Positions 23,512-31,351 are shown, counted from the stretch's first letter. The stretch: DNA of 46,333 bases from an uncultured Prevotellaceae bacterium (GCA_902764705.1 CACWWZ010000033.1:1-46333), one strand, 5' to 3'. Program-made: numbers and translations. Notes: a model not told the origin generated them from the sequence alone.

Positions 23512-24669
23512 GTGATTACTTTTAGCGACAATATAAACCAACTGACGCGACAGTATAACGACGTCATTCGTGCGTTGGAAAGCTCCTATAAATTGGAGAA
23601 TAAGTCCCACGCATTCTTATCGTCGTATAAACTGAAACGCCAGTACTCCAAGCGCTACGAAGCTCTGGAACGCGAATATCGGCAGAAGTGTAACGAAATA
23701 GCAACGGCCTACAAAAAGAGCAATCCCGAATGGGCCAAATGGCGCAACATCTGGATATGGATCTTCTTTGGTGGCTTCATGGCGGCTTTGGTATGCTGTG
23801 GCGCCTCGCTGCCTTATGAGGAGGGTACTGCTTCCTCATTGAGCAGCTATGCAGAAGAGACTCCCTACTGGAATGCTGAAAACATTCCCATACCCTATCT
23901 TCAGGATGCCAGCCAATACGTGTCGAACCCTGACAGCGTACTCTCTCAAGGGGCCGTAAACCGCATGAACATAACACTGCAACGTCTTGAAAAAGAACTG
24001 AATATACAATCTGTCTTTATCGTTGTCAACCATATCGAGAATGACGATCCGTTCCGCATGGCTCAAGACGTTGGCAACAAATATGGCGTAGGCATTCAGA
24101 ACCGCGGACTGGTCGTGGTGGTGGGCTATTTGGACCACAGTATCAACATGTCGCCAGGCAGAGCGTTGGAGGCCGACCTTACCGATGCAGAATGCCACCG
24201 GTTGGAGCAACAATATGTCGTGCCGGCCATGAGGGCGGAACTGCCCGACAGCGGCATGATCTATCTGGCAGAAGCAGTCTACTCCACCCTTCAGAAGAAA
24301 GAACTGCCGCAAATGTCGCAACTCAGCAGTCAGTCCAGCGACGACGACCTCGACGCTGCGATAGCCATTCCCATGGGACTCACCATGTTGTTTCTGATTG
24401 GCTGGGGCATATTCTTCCTGCGACTGAACACCAAATACCAATGGTTCCGACTGTTGGGAGCCGTACCCCTGTTGCCTAATCCCTTCTATTCTTCCGGAGG
24501 CTACTACGTCAGCAGTGGTGGCGGTTTCGGAAAAGGCGGAGGATTCAGCGGAGGCGGAGGCTTCAGTGGCGGTCACTTTGGCGGAGGATTCAGCGGAGGC
24601 GGAGGCTTCAGTGGCGGTCACTTTGGCGGAGGCTCATTCGGTGGCGGTGGTGCCACGTCGAGGTGGTAG
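23512..24669 (+). CDS. TPM-domain membrane protein with Gly-rich tail (YgcG-like)
   Basis: A 385-residue protein that starts with GTG (no ATG precedes the membrane segment). Residues 1-75 look like a coiled coil (QLTRQYNDVIRALESSYKLE and YSKRYEALEREYRQK), then comes a membrane helix (WIWIFFGGFMAALVCCG), a TPM domain (about 120-250; DASQYVSNPDSVLSQGAVNR through the NRGLVVVVGY strand), a second membrane segment, and a glycine-rich end carrying a 15-residue exact repeat. TPM proteins are envelope proteins with suggested phosphatase or repair roles, and they are often next to lemA, as here. Function not settled. Confidence 0.82.
   Translation: MITFSDNINQLTRQYNDVIRALESSYKLENKSHAFLSSYKLKRQYSKRYEALEREYRQKCNEIATAYKKSNPEWAKWRNIWIWIFFGGFMAALVCCGASLPYEEGTASSLSSYAEETPYWNAENIPIPYLQDASQYVSNPDSVLSQGAVNRMNITLQRLEKELNIQSVFIVVNHIENDDPFRMAQDVGNKYGVGIQNRGLVVVVGYLDHSINMSPGRALEADLTDAECHRLEQQYVVPAMRAELPDSGMIYLAEAVYSTLQKKELPQMSQLSSQSSDDDLDAAIAIPMGLTMLFLIGWGIFFLRLNTKYQWFRLLGAVPLLPNPFYSSGGYYVSSGGGFGKGGGFSGGGGFSGGHFGGGFSGGGGFSGGHFGGGSFGGGGATSRW
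24541..24630 (+). repeat. 45-bp exact tandem duplication inside the Gly-rich tail
   Basis: The 45 bp from 24,541 to 24,585 are repeated without change at 24,586-24,630, coding twice for GFSGGGGFSGGHFGG. The lack of any difference suggests a recent duplication or ongoing slippage; loss or gain of a unit keeps the frame. Confidence 0.9.
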
Positions 24670-24701
24670 TTGACGGTTGATAGTTGAAAGTTGAAAGTTA
24701 A
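24669..24701. repeat. GTTGA heptamer array overlapping a stop codon
   Basis: GTTGA at 24,669, 24,676, 24,683 and 24,690, then GTTAA at 24,697: exact 7-bp period. The first unit shares its G with the TAG stop codon of the TPM gene. Confidence 0.85.
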
Positions 24702-24719
24702 CATTAAAATATAAAGATT

Positions 24720-25307
24720 ATGAAACTTAACAAGACTCTTATCGCAGTTATCGTAGTCATCGTCTTAATCGGCGCATGGGCTGCAAGTGCTTACAATTCT
24801 ATGGTCAGTGTACAGGAGGAAGCTACTACCGCTTTGGCCAACGTACAGTCTACCTATCAGCGTCGTGCCGACCTGATTCCCAACCTCGTGGAGACAGTCA
24901 AGGGCTATGCCGCTCACGAAAAGGAGACCTTGGAGGGTGTCGTTGCTGCACGTTCTAAGGCTACTAGCATTACCCTAGACCCGGAGAACATGACTCCCGA
25001 GAAGTTGAAGGAGTTCCAGCAGGCACAGGGCGAACTGGGCAGTGCCCTCGGTCGTCTGATTGCCATTCAGGAGAACTATCCCGACCTGAAAGCCAACGAG
25101 AACTTCCGCGACTTGCAGGTGCAGCTGGAGGGCACCGAGAATCGCATCAACGAGGCTCGCAACAGTTACAATGCCACCGTCCAGAAGTATAACGTGGTGA
25201 TCCGTTCGTTCCCCAAGAACATCTTCGCAGGTCTGTTCGGTTTCAGCCAGATGACCAAGTTCGAAGCAGAGGCCGGCGCCGAGAAAGCACCACAAGTCAA
25301 GTTCTAA
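24720..25307 (+). CDS. lemA: LemA family protein
   Basis: A 195-residue membrane-anchored protein: one N-terminal transmembrane helix (MKLNKTLIAVIVVIVLIGAW) and a long helical-bundle domain with the family signature TYQRRADLIPNLVETVKGYA, plus AIQENYPDLKANENFRDLQ and YNATVQKYNVVIRSFP. LemA proteins are anchored with the short end outside and are widely found next to TPM/YgcG proteins, as here; the exact role is unknown. Heptamer arrays lie both before and after the gene. Confidence 0.92.
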   Translation: MKLNKTLIAVIVVIVLIGAWAASAYNSMVSVQEEATTALANVQSTYQRRADLIPNLVETVKGYAAHEKETLEGVVAARSKATSITLDPENMTPEKLKEFQQAQGELGSALGRLIAIQENYPDLKANENFRDLQVQLEGTENRINEARNSYNATVQKYNVVIRSFPKNIFAGLFGFSQMTKFEAEAGAEKAPQVKF

Positions 25308-25322
25308 TTGATGTTGGCAAAT

Positions 25323-25350
25323 AACTGTCAACTGTCAACTGTCAACTAAA
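25323..25350. repeat. AACTGTC heptamer array, exact 7-bp period
   Basis: AACTGTC starts at 25,323, 25,330 and 25,337, then AACTAAA at 25,344. It lies 15 nt after the lemA stop codon and ends 3 nt before the purM start. Relative to the arrays at 23,477 and 24,669 the core is on the other strand (AACTGTC against GTTGA-type units). Confidence 0.85.
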
Positions 25351-25353
25351 TAT

Positions 25354-26517
25354 ATGGACAACAGATATATGATGCGTGGCGTCTCTGCCGCCAAGGAAGA
25401 CGTGCACAACGCCATCAAGAACATCGACAAGGGCATCTTCCCGCAGGCCTTCTGTAAGATCATTCCCGACATTCTGGGCGGCGACCCCGAGTATTGCAAC
25501 ATCATGCATGCCGACGGTGCCGGCACCAAGTCTGCCCTCGCCTATATGTACTGGAAAGAGACGGGCGACCTCTCCGTCTGGAAAGGCATTGCCCAGGATG
25601 CCATCGTGATGAATACCGACGACCTGCTCTGCGTGGGAGCAGTGGATAACATTCTCGTCAGCAGCACCATCGGGCGCAACAAGATGCTCGTGCCGGGTGA
25701 GGTCATCTCGGCCATCATCAACGGCACCGACGAACTGCTGGCTGAGCTGCGCGAGATGGGTATCGGCATCTGGCCTACGGGTGGCGAGACGGCTGATGTA
25801 GGCGACCTCGTGCGCACCATCATCGTCGATAGTACCGTCACTTGCCGCATGCGTCGCTCTGACGTCATCGACAATGCCAACATCCGTCCTGGCGACGTCA
25901 TTGTGGGCTTGTCAAGCACCGGCCAGGCCACCTACGAGAAACGCTACAACGGCGGCATGGGCTCGAACGGACTCACCTCTGCCCGTCACGATGTCTTTGC
26001 GAAGTACTTAGCAGAGCGTTATCCTGAGAGTTTCGACCACGCCGTGCCCGATGAACTCGTTTATAGCGGCAAGTATAAGTTGACTGACGCTGTCGACGGT
26101 TCACCCGTCGACGCAGGTCAGCTTGTGCTCTCGCCCACCCGCACCTATGCTCCTGTCATCAAGAAGTTGCTCGATGAGCTGCGTCCTGAGATTCACGGCA
26201 TGGTACACTGCACAGGCGGTGCACAAACCAAAGTGCTCCACTTCGTGAATGATAATTGCCGCGTCATCAAGGACAACATGTTCCCCGTTCCCCCGCTCTT
26301 CCGTGCCATCCACGAGTGCTCTGGCACCGACTGGCGCGAGATGTACCAAGTGTTCAACATGGGCCACCGCATGGAGATCTATGTCCGTCCTGAAGTCGCC
26401 GACCAGGTCATCGCCCTTTCGAAGTCGTTCAACATCGACGCTCAGGTCGTCGGTCACATCGAAGAAGGCAAGAAGAGCCTGACTATCAAGAGCGAGTTCG
26501 GCACCTTCGACTATTAA
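25354..26517 (+). CDS. purM: Phosphoribosylformylglycinamidine cyclo-ligase (AIR synthase)
   Basis: The 387-residue PurM-like enzyme closes the imidazole ring in purine synthesis, using ATP. Features of the PurM superfamily are the N-terminal metal and ATP region (HADGAGTKSALAYMYWK, IAQDAIVMNTDDLLCVGA), GGETADVGDLV, the GDVIVGLSSTGQATYEKRYN stretch and the C-terminal NMGHRMEIYVRPEVAD. The protein is the long variant found in Bacteroidota, with an extended middle part (residues 185-245). It lies last in the phoH-purC-ubiE-aroE-TPM-lemA-purM series and ends at a strong terminator. Confidence 0.92.
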   Translation: MDNRYMMRGVSAAKEDVHNAIKNIDKGIFPQAFCKIIPDILGGDPEYCNIMHADGAGTKSALAYMYWKETGDLSVWKGIAQDAIVMNTDDLLCVGAVDNILVSSTIGRNKMLVPGEVISAIINGTDELLAELREMGIGIWPTGGETADVGDLVRTIIVDSTVTCRMRRSDVIDNANIRPGDVIVGLSSTGQATYEKRYNGGMGSNGLTSARHDVFAKYLAERYPESFDHAVPDELVYSGKYKLTDAVDGSPVDAGQLVLSPTRTYAPVIKKLLDELRPEIHGMVHCTGGAQTKVLHFVNDNCRVIKDNMFPVPPLFRAIHECSGTDWREMYQVFNMGHRMEIYVRPEVADQVIALSKSFNIDAQVVGHIEEGKKSLTIKSEFGTFDY

Positions 26518-26541
26518 CAGCACAAGGTCCAAAAACATATA

Positions 26542-26575
26542 ATAAGGGGGTAACAATCGTTACTCCCTTATATTG
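26542..26575. terminator. Bidirectional terminator between purM and aat
   Basis: A 13-bp stem (26,542-26,554 with 26,559-26,571, one G-T pair) closes a 4-nt loop and is followed by ATTGTTT. It lies between convergent genes and can serve both. Confidence 0.85.
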
Positions 26576-26604
26576 TTTGACGTCAGGCGCCATTATCTGT
26601 TTTG

Positions 26605-27297
26605 CTACCTCCGGAGGTTTGCTGGAGCCATATTCCGGCTTATCTTCATATATTCCTCGTATGTGATATGTCTGCCACCCATCGATTTGAACAGCGGGGT
26701 CTCAAACTGGCAATCGATGAAGCGGCCACCTATGCGCTCCATCGCTTTTGCCAAGTGAATTAGTGCCAATTTTGAGGCATTGGGAACCAGCGAGAACATG
26801 CTCTCACCCATAAACGCATTGCACAGTGTGACGCCATACAGTCCACCTACGAGTCGTCTGCCAGCTGCCGTGTCTGTTGGTTCCCACACCTCGACACTGG
26901 CAGCATAGCCTTGATGATGCAAGCGGGTGAATGCCTCAATGATATCAGGACCAAGCCAGGCTCCACTCTCCTCGTTTCGACCTTGCGCCTGGGAACAGCC
27001 ATTGATGACACCCTCAAAGTCTTGGTTGACAGTCACTTCGTACTTATGCTGCTTCAACAGCTGACGCATGGAGTGACTGATGTGAATCTCGTTGGGAAAG
27101 ATAACATAGCGGTCAAGCGGACAATACCAGTGTGGCTCACGCTCCATCTGGAAGGCGTACCACGGGAAGAAGCCGTTACTATAGGCCAACACCAGACGTT
27201 CGACAGACAGGTCGCCACCAATAGCCACCAATCCGTCATCCTCGCCCCAGCGTGGATCTGGGAACCACAACTCATCATCCAATTGCCAGACTGCCAT
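26605..27297 (-). CDS. aat: Leucyl/phenylalanyl-tRNA-protein transferase
   Basis: The 230-residue enzyme moves Leu or Phe from aminoacyl-tRNA to proteins with an N-terminal Lys or Arg, creating primary destabilising residues. The family stretches are FPDPRWGEDDGLVAIGGDLS, FPWYAFQMEREPHWYCPLDR, the GVINGCSQAQGR segment, WLGPDIIEAF and GGLYGVTLCNAFMGESMFS. Substrates made by Aat are recognised by ClpS and degraded by ClpAP; clpS and clpA lie directly upstream in the same operon, with a 23-nt overlap between clpA and aat. Confidence 0.95.
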   Translation of the reverse strand: MAVWQLDDELWFPDPRWGEDDGLVAIGGDLSVERLVLAYSNGFFPWYAFQMEREPHWYCPLDRYVIFPNEIHISHSMRQLLKQHKYEVTVNQDFEGVINGCSQAQGRNEESGAWLGPDIIEAFTRLHHQGYAASVEVWEPTDTAAGRRLVGGLYGVTLCNAFMGESMFSLVPNASKLALIHLAKAMERIGGRFIDCQFETPLFKSMGGRHITYEEYMKISRNMAPANLRR

Positions 27298-29503
27298 CCT
27301 TCACATTTACAGTTACGTCCCCACCCTGTTTAAGACTGCCAAAGAGAATCTCGCGCATCAGGAGCGGTTTCAGCTGTTGAGCAATGACACGATCCATTTC
27401 ACGAGCACCGTATTCCGCTGTAAATCCTTCTTTCAGCAGATGGTCAAAAGCCTCTGTCGTGAGCGTCATCTTCACCTGCTTAGCTACGAGTTTGGCATCC
27501 AGTTCACGCAGTTTCTTCTGCAGTATCAGTGTCGCCATCTGCTTGTCCATATCGTGGAACACAACTGTTCCCGACAGGCGGTTCAAGAACTCGGGCTTGA
27601 AGGTTTTCTTTACTTGTTTCATCATCGCCTCACCACGACTGACGCTGTTGTTGAAGCCAATGCTTGCAGACGCAAACTGCGCTCCTGCATTCGAAGTCAT
27701 GATGAGCACCACGTTACGGAAGTCGGCCTTGCGCCCCTTGTTGTCCGTCAGTCGCGCATAGTCCATCACCTGCAACAGAATGTTATAGATGTCCTGATGC
27801 GCTTTCTCTATCTCGTCGAGCAACAACACCGCATTAGGCGACTTGCGGATGGCATCTGTCAGCAATCCACCGTCCTCATAGCCCACATAGCCGGCAGGCG
27901 AACCGATAAGTTTCGCCACTGCATGTTTCTCCGTGTACTCACTCATATCGAAGCGTATCAGTTCAATGCCCAACTCCTTGGCCAGCACACGTGCCACCTC
28001 TGTCTTACCTACGCCCGTAGGTCCGACGAACAGCAGCGAGGCCAGTGGCTTGTTATCGTCCAGCAGTCCTGCACGCGACATCTGAACGGCTTCCACCACC
28101 TGACGGATGGCTTCGTCCTGTCCGTATATCTGTGCCGTGAGTTTAGCGTTGAGTGTTGAGAGTTTAGAGATGTCGTCCTCCTCGGCCACGGCCAGTGCAT
28201 CCACCTTACACGTCTTTGCTAGCACGTCGGCAATGTCCGCCTTGGTCACTCTTACATCAGCCTTCTTACCTCTTACCTCGAAGCTCGCTCCCGCTTCGTC
28301 TATCAGGTCAATGGCCTTATCGGGCAAGAAACGGTCGTTCACATACTTGGCACTCGCCTCTACGGCAAAATCGATGGCTTCGTCCTCATATTTCACATTG
28401 TGAAACTCCTCGTATCTGGGCTGCAACTGCTTGAGGATATGCTTCGCCTCGTCAACTGTCGGCTCTGGAATATCAATCTGCTGAAAACGGCGCACGATAC
28501 CCTTCGAACGCGAGAAATAGCGATTGTATTCTTCGTAGGTCGTAGAACCTATAAAGCGGATGCTGCCTGCTTCCAAATAGGGCTTCAGCATGTTCGACGC
28601 ATCCATCGCACTGTCGCTGGTAGCACCAGCTCCCACCAGCGTGTGTATCTCGTCAATGTACACGATGTTGGCCACGGGTTCTGCAGGATAGTCCTGATCA
28701 GCTGCCACTCCGTCCATAATCATCTTAATGCGGTTCTCGAAATCGCCACGATACTGCGTGCCGGCTAATAGCGTTCCCATGTCGAGTTGGTATATCTTAC
28801 AGCCCATCAGTCGCTCAGGCACCTTGCCTTCTTCAATCATCCGTGCCAAGCCCCAAACCAGCGCCGTCTTACCCACACCAGGCTCTCCCACATGCAGCGG
28901 ATTGTTCTTGTCCCTGCGGCACAGCACCTGAATGGTCCGTTGCAGTTCCTGCTCCCTGCCAATCAGCGGGTTCTGCTGCTTATATAGGTCGTTCATGCAG
29001 GTCACCAACTTCTTCCAGGCAGCTTTATCGCTCGACTGTTCACCTTTATCCTCCAGTTCGTCATCGAAATCGCAGAAGTTAATCAGCTGACTCATAAAAT
29101 TCGCCTCTTTGCCATAAAGAGCATCTTTCAGCAAGTATGCAGCCCACGAATCCTCAAGGGCTAAAACACCTCTTGCCAGATGTGGAATATCCAAAGCTTT
29201 GGCGCTGCTCGAATTCACCTGCTCTACTGCCAATTCTATCACTCGCCCCATCTGTGCAGAGGTCTCTGGCACGTATTCAGTTCCTTCTGGTAATGACTCC
29301 ACACCGTCAAGATAATCTTTAATACGGTCTTCCAACTGGTACGGACTGTAGAAGATGTTCACTGCCGCATTAAAATTAAATTCCTCCAGTAGCGCCAATA
29401 GCAGATGCTCAGGCATAATGAACTCATGCCTGTATTCCTTACTGCACTCGTAGGCTTTGTTAAGCACCCTCGATGCTCTCAATGTCTGTTTTATCTCTGC
29501 CAT
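27275..29503 (-). CDS. clpA: ATP-dependent Clp protease ATP-binding subunit ClpA
   Basis: The 742-residue AAA+ unfoldase has an N-terminal Clp_N domain (residues 1-140, where ClpS docks), a first AAA module with Walker A EPGVGKTALV, and a second with GPTGVGKTEVA. The ClpP-binding loop is visible as IGF in ASIGFNNSVSR. It lacks the coiled middle domain of ClpB, so ClpA is the right name. It feeds N-degron and other substrates into ClpP, whose gene is not in this window. The linker between the two AAA modules (SKLSTLNAKLT) is encoded by a 7-bp-period repeat. Confidence 0.95.
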   Translation of the reverse strand: MAEIKQTLRASRVLNKAYECSKEYRHEFIMPEHLLLALLEEFNFNAAVNIFYSPYQLEDRIKDYLDGVESLPEGTEYVPETSAQMGRVIELAVEQVNSSSAKALDIPHLARGVLALEDSWAAYLLKDALYGKEANFMSQLINFCDFDDELEDKGEQSSDKAAWKKLVTCMNDLYKQQNPLIGREQELQRTIQVLCRRDKNNPLHVGEPGVGKTALVWGLARMIEEGKVPERLMGCKIYQLDMGTLLAGTQYRGDFENRIKMIMDGVAADQDYPAEPVANIVYIDEIHTLVGAGATSDSAMDASNMLKPYLEAGSIRFIGSTTYEEYNRYFSRSKGIVRRFQQIDIPEPTVDEAKHILKQLQPRYEEFHNVKYEDEAIDFAVEASAKYVNDRFLPDKAIDLIDEAGASFEVRGKKADVRVTKADIADVLAKTCKVDALAVAEEDDISKLSTLNAKLTAQIYGQDEAIRQVVEAVQMSRAGLLDDNKPLASLLFVGPTGVGKTEVARVLAKELGIELIRFDMSEYTEKHAVAKLIGSPAGYVGYEDGGLLTDAIRKSPNAVLLLDEIEKAHQDIYNILLQVMDYARLTDNKGRKADFRNVVLIMTSNAGAQFASASIGFNNSVSRGEAMMKQVKKTFKPEFLNRLSGTVVFHDMDKQMATLILQKKLRELDAKLVAKQVKMTLTTEAFDHLLKEGFTAEYGAREMDRVIAQQLKPLLMREILFGSLKQGGDVTVNVKDGSLAIG
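28141..28166. repeat. Heptamer array inside the clpA coding sequence
   Basis: On the plus strand GTTTA, GTTGA, GTTGA and GTTTA start at 28,141, 28,148, 28,155 and 28,162, exact 7-bp spacing, the same family as the arrays at 23,477 and 24,669. Here it codes (minus strand) for the linker between the two ClpA AAA modules. Confidence 0.75.
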
Positions 29504-29506
29504 ACG

Positions 29507-29815
29507 CTATTCCTCCTCTTTCTCAACAGTTAGTCTCAGCGGATAGCCTTGCTCGCGCGCCATCGTAGTAGCCTTGCGGGCCTTCGACACTGCAATATCG
29601 TAGCTATAGATGCCTACCACCGCCTTGTCGGAGTGGTGCACCTGCAGCATCAGTGCCTGGGCCTCCTCCTCGCTTTTGAAAAACACCTGTTTCAGGATCA
29701 TCACCACAAACTCCATCGTCGTGAAGTCATCGTTGTAGATGATAACCTTATATCGTCGCGGCTCCCTTAAATCCGTCCGCTGCCGCTCTCTTAGCTGTGA
29801 TTGTTCTTTTGCCAT
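29507..29815 (-). CDS. clpS: ATP-dependent Clp protease adaptor ClpS
   Basis: The 102-residue adaptor recognises N-terminal Leu, Phe, Tyr and Trp and hands the protein to ClpA. After an unusually charged N-terminal extension (RERQRTDLREPRR), the core shows the N-degron pocket residues N28-D29-D30-F31 and T32-T33-M34, the helix FVVMILKQVF and H60/H61 in VHHSDKAVVGIYSYDIA. Four nucleotides separate it from clpA. Confidence 0.93.
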   Translation of the reverse strand: MAKEQSQLRERQRTDLREPRRYKVIIYNDDFTTMEFVVMILKQVFFKSEEEAQALMLQVHHSDKAVVGIYSYDIAVSKARKATTMAREQGYPLRLTVEKEEE

Positions 29816-29832
29816 ATTATTTAATTGTTTTT

Positions 29833-30204
29833 CTACCAGTTAGGTGGCAGCACAATATTCTCCACGTCGTGGGCATTCTCGAATAGCGGAGATATTTCCT
29901 CATCGGTAAATCCTGCTATGCCGCAACCAATTCGAGTCACAAGGAACATCAGGTCAGGGTGCTCCTTGGCAAACAGGATGAACTCATCCACATACGGACG
30001 AATAGTCTCTACGCCGCCCTGCATCGTCGGGATGCCGTAGCTCTGTCCCTGCAGACCCACGCCCTGACCCATGATGGCTCCAAACTTGCGGTAGGCGATA
30101 TACGCTGCACCACCTCCGTGCATACCTTTGAGATTGCTGCCAAACACAAATATCTCGTTGGGCTGCAGCTCTGTTATAAACTCTGGTGTTGTCCTTTTCT
30201 CCAT
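29833..30204 (-). CDS. Macro-domain-like hypothetical protein (A1S_2505-like)
   Basis: The product is 123 residues from the ATG at 30,204 (MEKRTTPEFITELQPNEIFV). Two longer starts are possible (30,237 and 30,258), but the one at 30,258 overlaps the promoter element at 30,256-30,263. The sequence resembles a small macro-like family: FVFGSNLKGMHGGGAA, GVGLQGQSYGIPTM and VTRIGCGIAGF are glycine-rich loops of the kind that bind ADP-ribose or similar ligands. The function is unknown. It is the first gene of the clpS-clpA-aat operon, 17 nt ahead of clpS, so it may have a role with this proteolytic system, or only share its promoter. Confidence 0.72.
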   Translation of the reverse strand: MEKRTTPEFITELQPNEIFVFGSNLKGMHGGGAAYIAYRKFGAIMGQGVGLQGQSYGIPTMQGGVETIRPYVDEFILFAKEHPDLMFLVTRIGCGIAGFTDEEISPLFENAHDVENIVLPPNW

Positions 30205-30255
30205 AATCTCTTTGTCTGACAGTCGCTGATAGTACATAACTCGATATATTTTCTG

Positions 30256-30263
30256 CAAAATTA
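30256..30263 (-). promoter_or_regulatory. -7 promoter element for the macro-like/clpS/clpA/aat operon
   Basis: The minus strand reads TAATTTTG (TAnnTTTG). It overlaps the most upstream possible start codon of the macro-like gene, which argues for the shorter protein. Confidence 0.6.
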
Positions 30264-30367
30264 CAAAAAAATCGCTTCATCGCTTAATTTTTCTGCAAAT
30301 TCTTCTTTAAAGAGATAAAGACTAGTCAAAAAAGAAGTATTCACCATTTAAAAAAAATGTTACGATT

Positions 30368-30457
30368 ATGCAAACGAATGATGTTAAGACTAAGCGAGTT
30401 CACAACCTGATTATTGTCGATGAGAGCGGTTCCATGGAAGGCTTTTCAAAAATTTGA
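30368..30457 (+). pseudogene. VWA-domain protein stub (29 codons)
   Basis: The frame from the ATG at 30,368 reads MQTNDVKTKRVHNLIIVDES then GSMEGFSKI and stops. DESGSM after a hydrophobic strand is the metal-binding MIDAS motif (DxSxS) that opens von Willebrand factor A domains. Everything after it is missing: the frame ends at a hairpin terminator 0 nt downstream. The simplest reading is an internal deletion that joined the 5' end of a VWA gene to its own or another gene's terminator. Confidence 0.65.
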
Positions 30458-30491
30458 AACGGCAGAATTTAGATGTTTTGCCGTTTTTTTT
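30457..30491 (+). terminator. Rho-independent terminator
   Basis: AAACGGCA (30,457-30,464) pairs with TGCCGTTT (30,479-30,486), 14-nt loop, followed by an uninterrupted T-run. It begins at the last base of the VWA stub's stop codon. Confidence 0.8.
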
Positions 30492-30492
30492 G

Positions 30493-30500
30493 TAATTTTG
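30493..30500 (+). promoter_or_regulatory. -7 promoter element for the thioesterase gene
   Basis: TAATTTTG (TAnnTTTG), 31 bp before the ATG at 30,532, directly after the terminator's T-run. Confidence 0.6.
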
Positions 30501-30531
30501 CAGCCGATTTCAGCAATTGTGATTTAAAAAG

Positions 30532-30960
30532 ATGACAGAAGAAAGAAAAAAAGAGTTTCACAATGTGGTGGCGCTTCAGATACGTTTCAACGACGTTGAC
30601 AAGTTCGGACACGTGAACAATACCATATATTTTCAGTTCTACGACTCTGGTAAGACTGACTATGTCTCTACTGTGTGCAAAAGCTTTGACTGGGATCAGT
30701 ACGCTATTTTCGTGGTGAAGATAGAGGTGGAGTTTTTTGCCCAGATAAAAGGTGCTGACAGGATTGCTGTCCGCACCCGTACAGTACACCTCGGCAACAA
30801 GAGTTTCCGTCTGGAACAGGAAATCTTTGACATTGATACGCAGGAAGTGAAGAGCCGGTGCCTATCGATATTGGTGCTTTATGACCTGGAGCAAAAACAG
30901 TCCATATCGTTTCCCGATGAATGGCGTCAAGCCATCAGAGACTATGACGGTATTCTATAA
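30532..30960 (+). CDS. Acyl-CoA thioesterase, hotdog fold (4HBT family)
   Basis: A 142-residue single hotdog-fold protein. The active-site signature is FNDVDKFGHVNNTIYFQFYD, where the D of VDKFGHVNN is the expected catalytic residue. The rest shows the alternating strands of the YbgC/FadM/4-hydroxybenzoyl-CoA thioesterase family (EVEFFAQIKGADRIAVRTRT). It would hydrolyse a fatty or aromatic acyl-CoA; the substrate cannot be named. It is monocistronic with a clear promoter, convergent with the damaged NUDIX gene. Confidence 0.88.
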   Translation: MTEERKKEFHNVVALQIRFNDVDKFGHVNNTIYFQFYDSGKTDYVSTVCKSFDWDQYAIFVVKIEVEFFAQIKGADRIAVRTRTVHLGNKSFRLEQEIFDIDTQEVKSRCLSILVLYDLEQKQSISFPDEWRQAIRDYDGIL

Positions 30961-30972
30961 AATCATTGTAAT

Positions 30973-31348
30973 TCATTTCACAATCTCCTTATACTTCTGG
31001 ATTGCATCCTGCATAATGTCATAGTGGGCCAGTAACGGCAACTGGAGCATCAACGATGGCAAGATATGCAACGGTGATAGTTCTTCCTCTTGGGTCACGG
31101 TCAACCTTGGAATAGGCTCCTATCTGCTGAATCTTCGACAGCCGAAGCCCAGTCTCTTCCTCCAGTTCCCTGACAGCGCACTGTTCCGTCGTCTCGTCCA
31201 TATTCATGAAACCGCCGGGGAATGCCCAGCCACCTTTGAAAGGCTGGTCTCCTCTCTGAATCAGCAGCACCTTTGGCTCTGCCTCTTTAGTTATCACGAT
31301 GCAGTCTGCCGTTACAGCCGGTCTTGGATATTTATATGTGTAAGCCAT
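30973..31348 (-). pseudogene. NUDIX hydrolase with a frame-shifting deletion near its 3' end
   Basis: The frame from 31,348 encodes 109 residues with an intact NUDIX box (GGFMNMDETTEQCAVRELEE then ETGL) after the typical opening MAYTYKYPRPAVTADCIVI. It ends VAVTGPL at a stop codon near 31,019. In the next frame the missing end of the same protein follows: LPLLAHYDIMQDAIQKYKEI and stops at 30,973. About 20-25 residues that normally lie between these parts are gone. The 13 nt at the junction read as VAVTG in one frame and LPLLA in the other, so a deletion between two short similar sequences is likely. The catalytic box is complete, so residual activity is possible. The gene starts 3 nt after the EVE-like gene. 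Confidence 0.75.
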
Positions 31349-31351
31349 GAT

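Noticed and set aside
23836-24621. Minus-strand frame of 261 codons opposite the TPM gene
   Set aside because: Shadow of the glycine-rich coding sequence; repetitive TEASASAES pattern is the complement of the Gly-Ser repeat.
23477-25350. Heptamer arrays as CRISPR-like repeats
   Set aside because: Units are 7 bp and contiguous, with no spacers and no cas genes.
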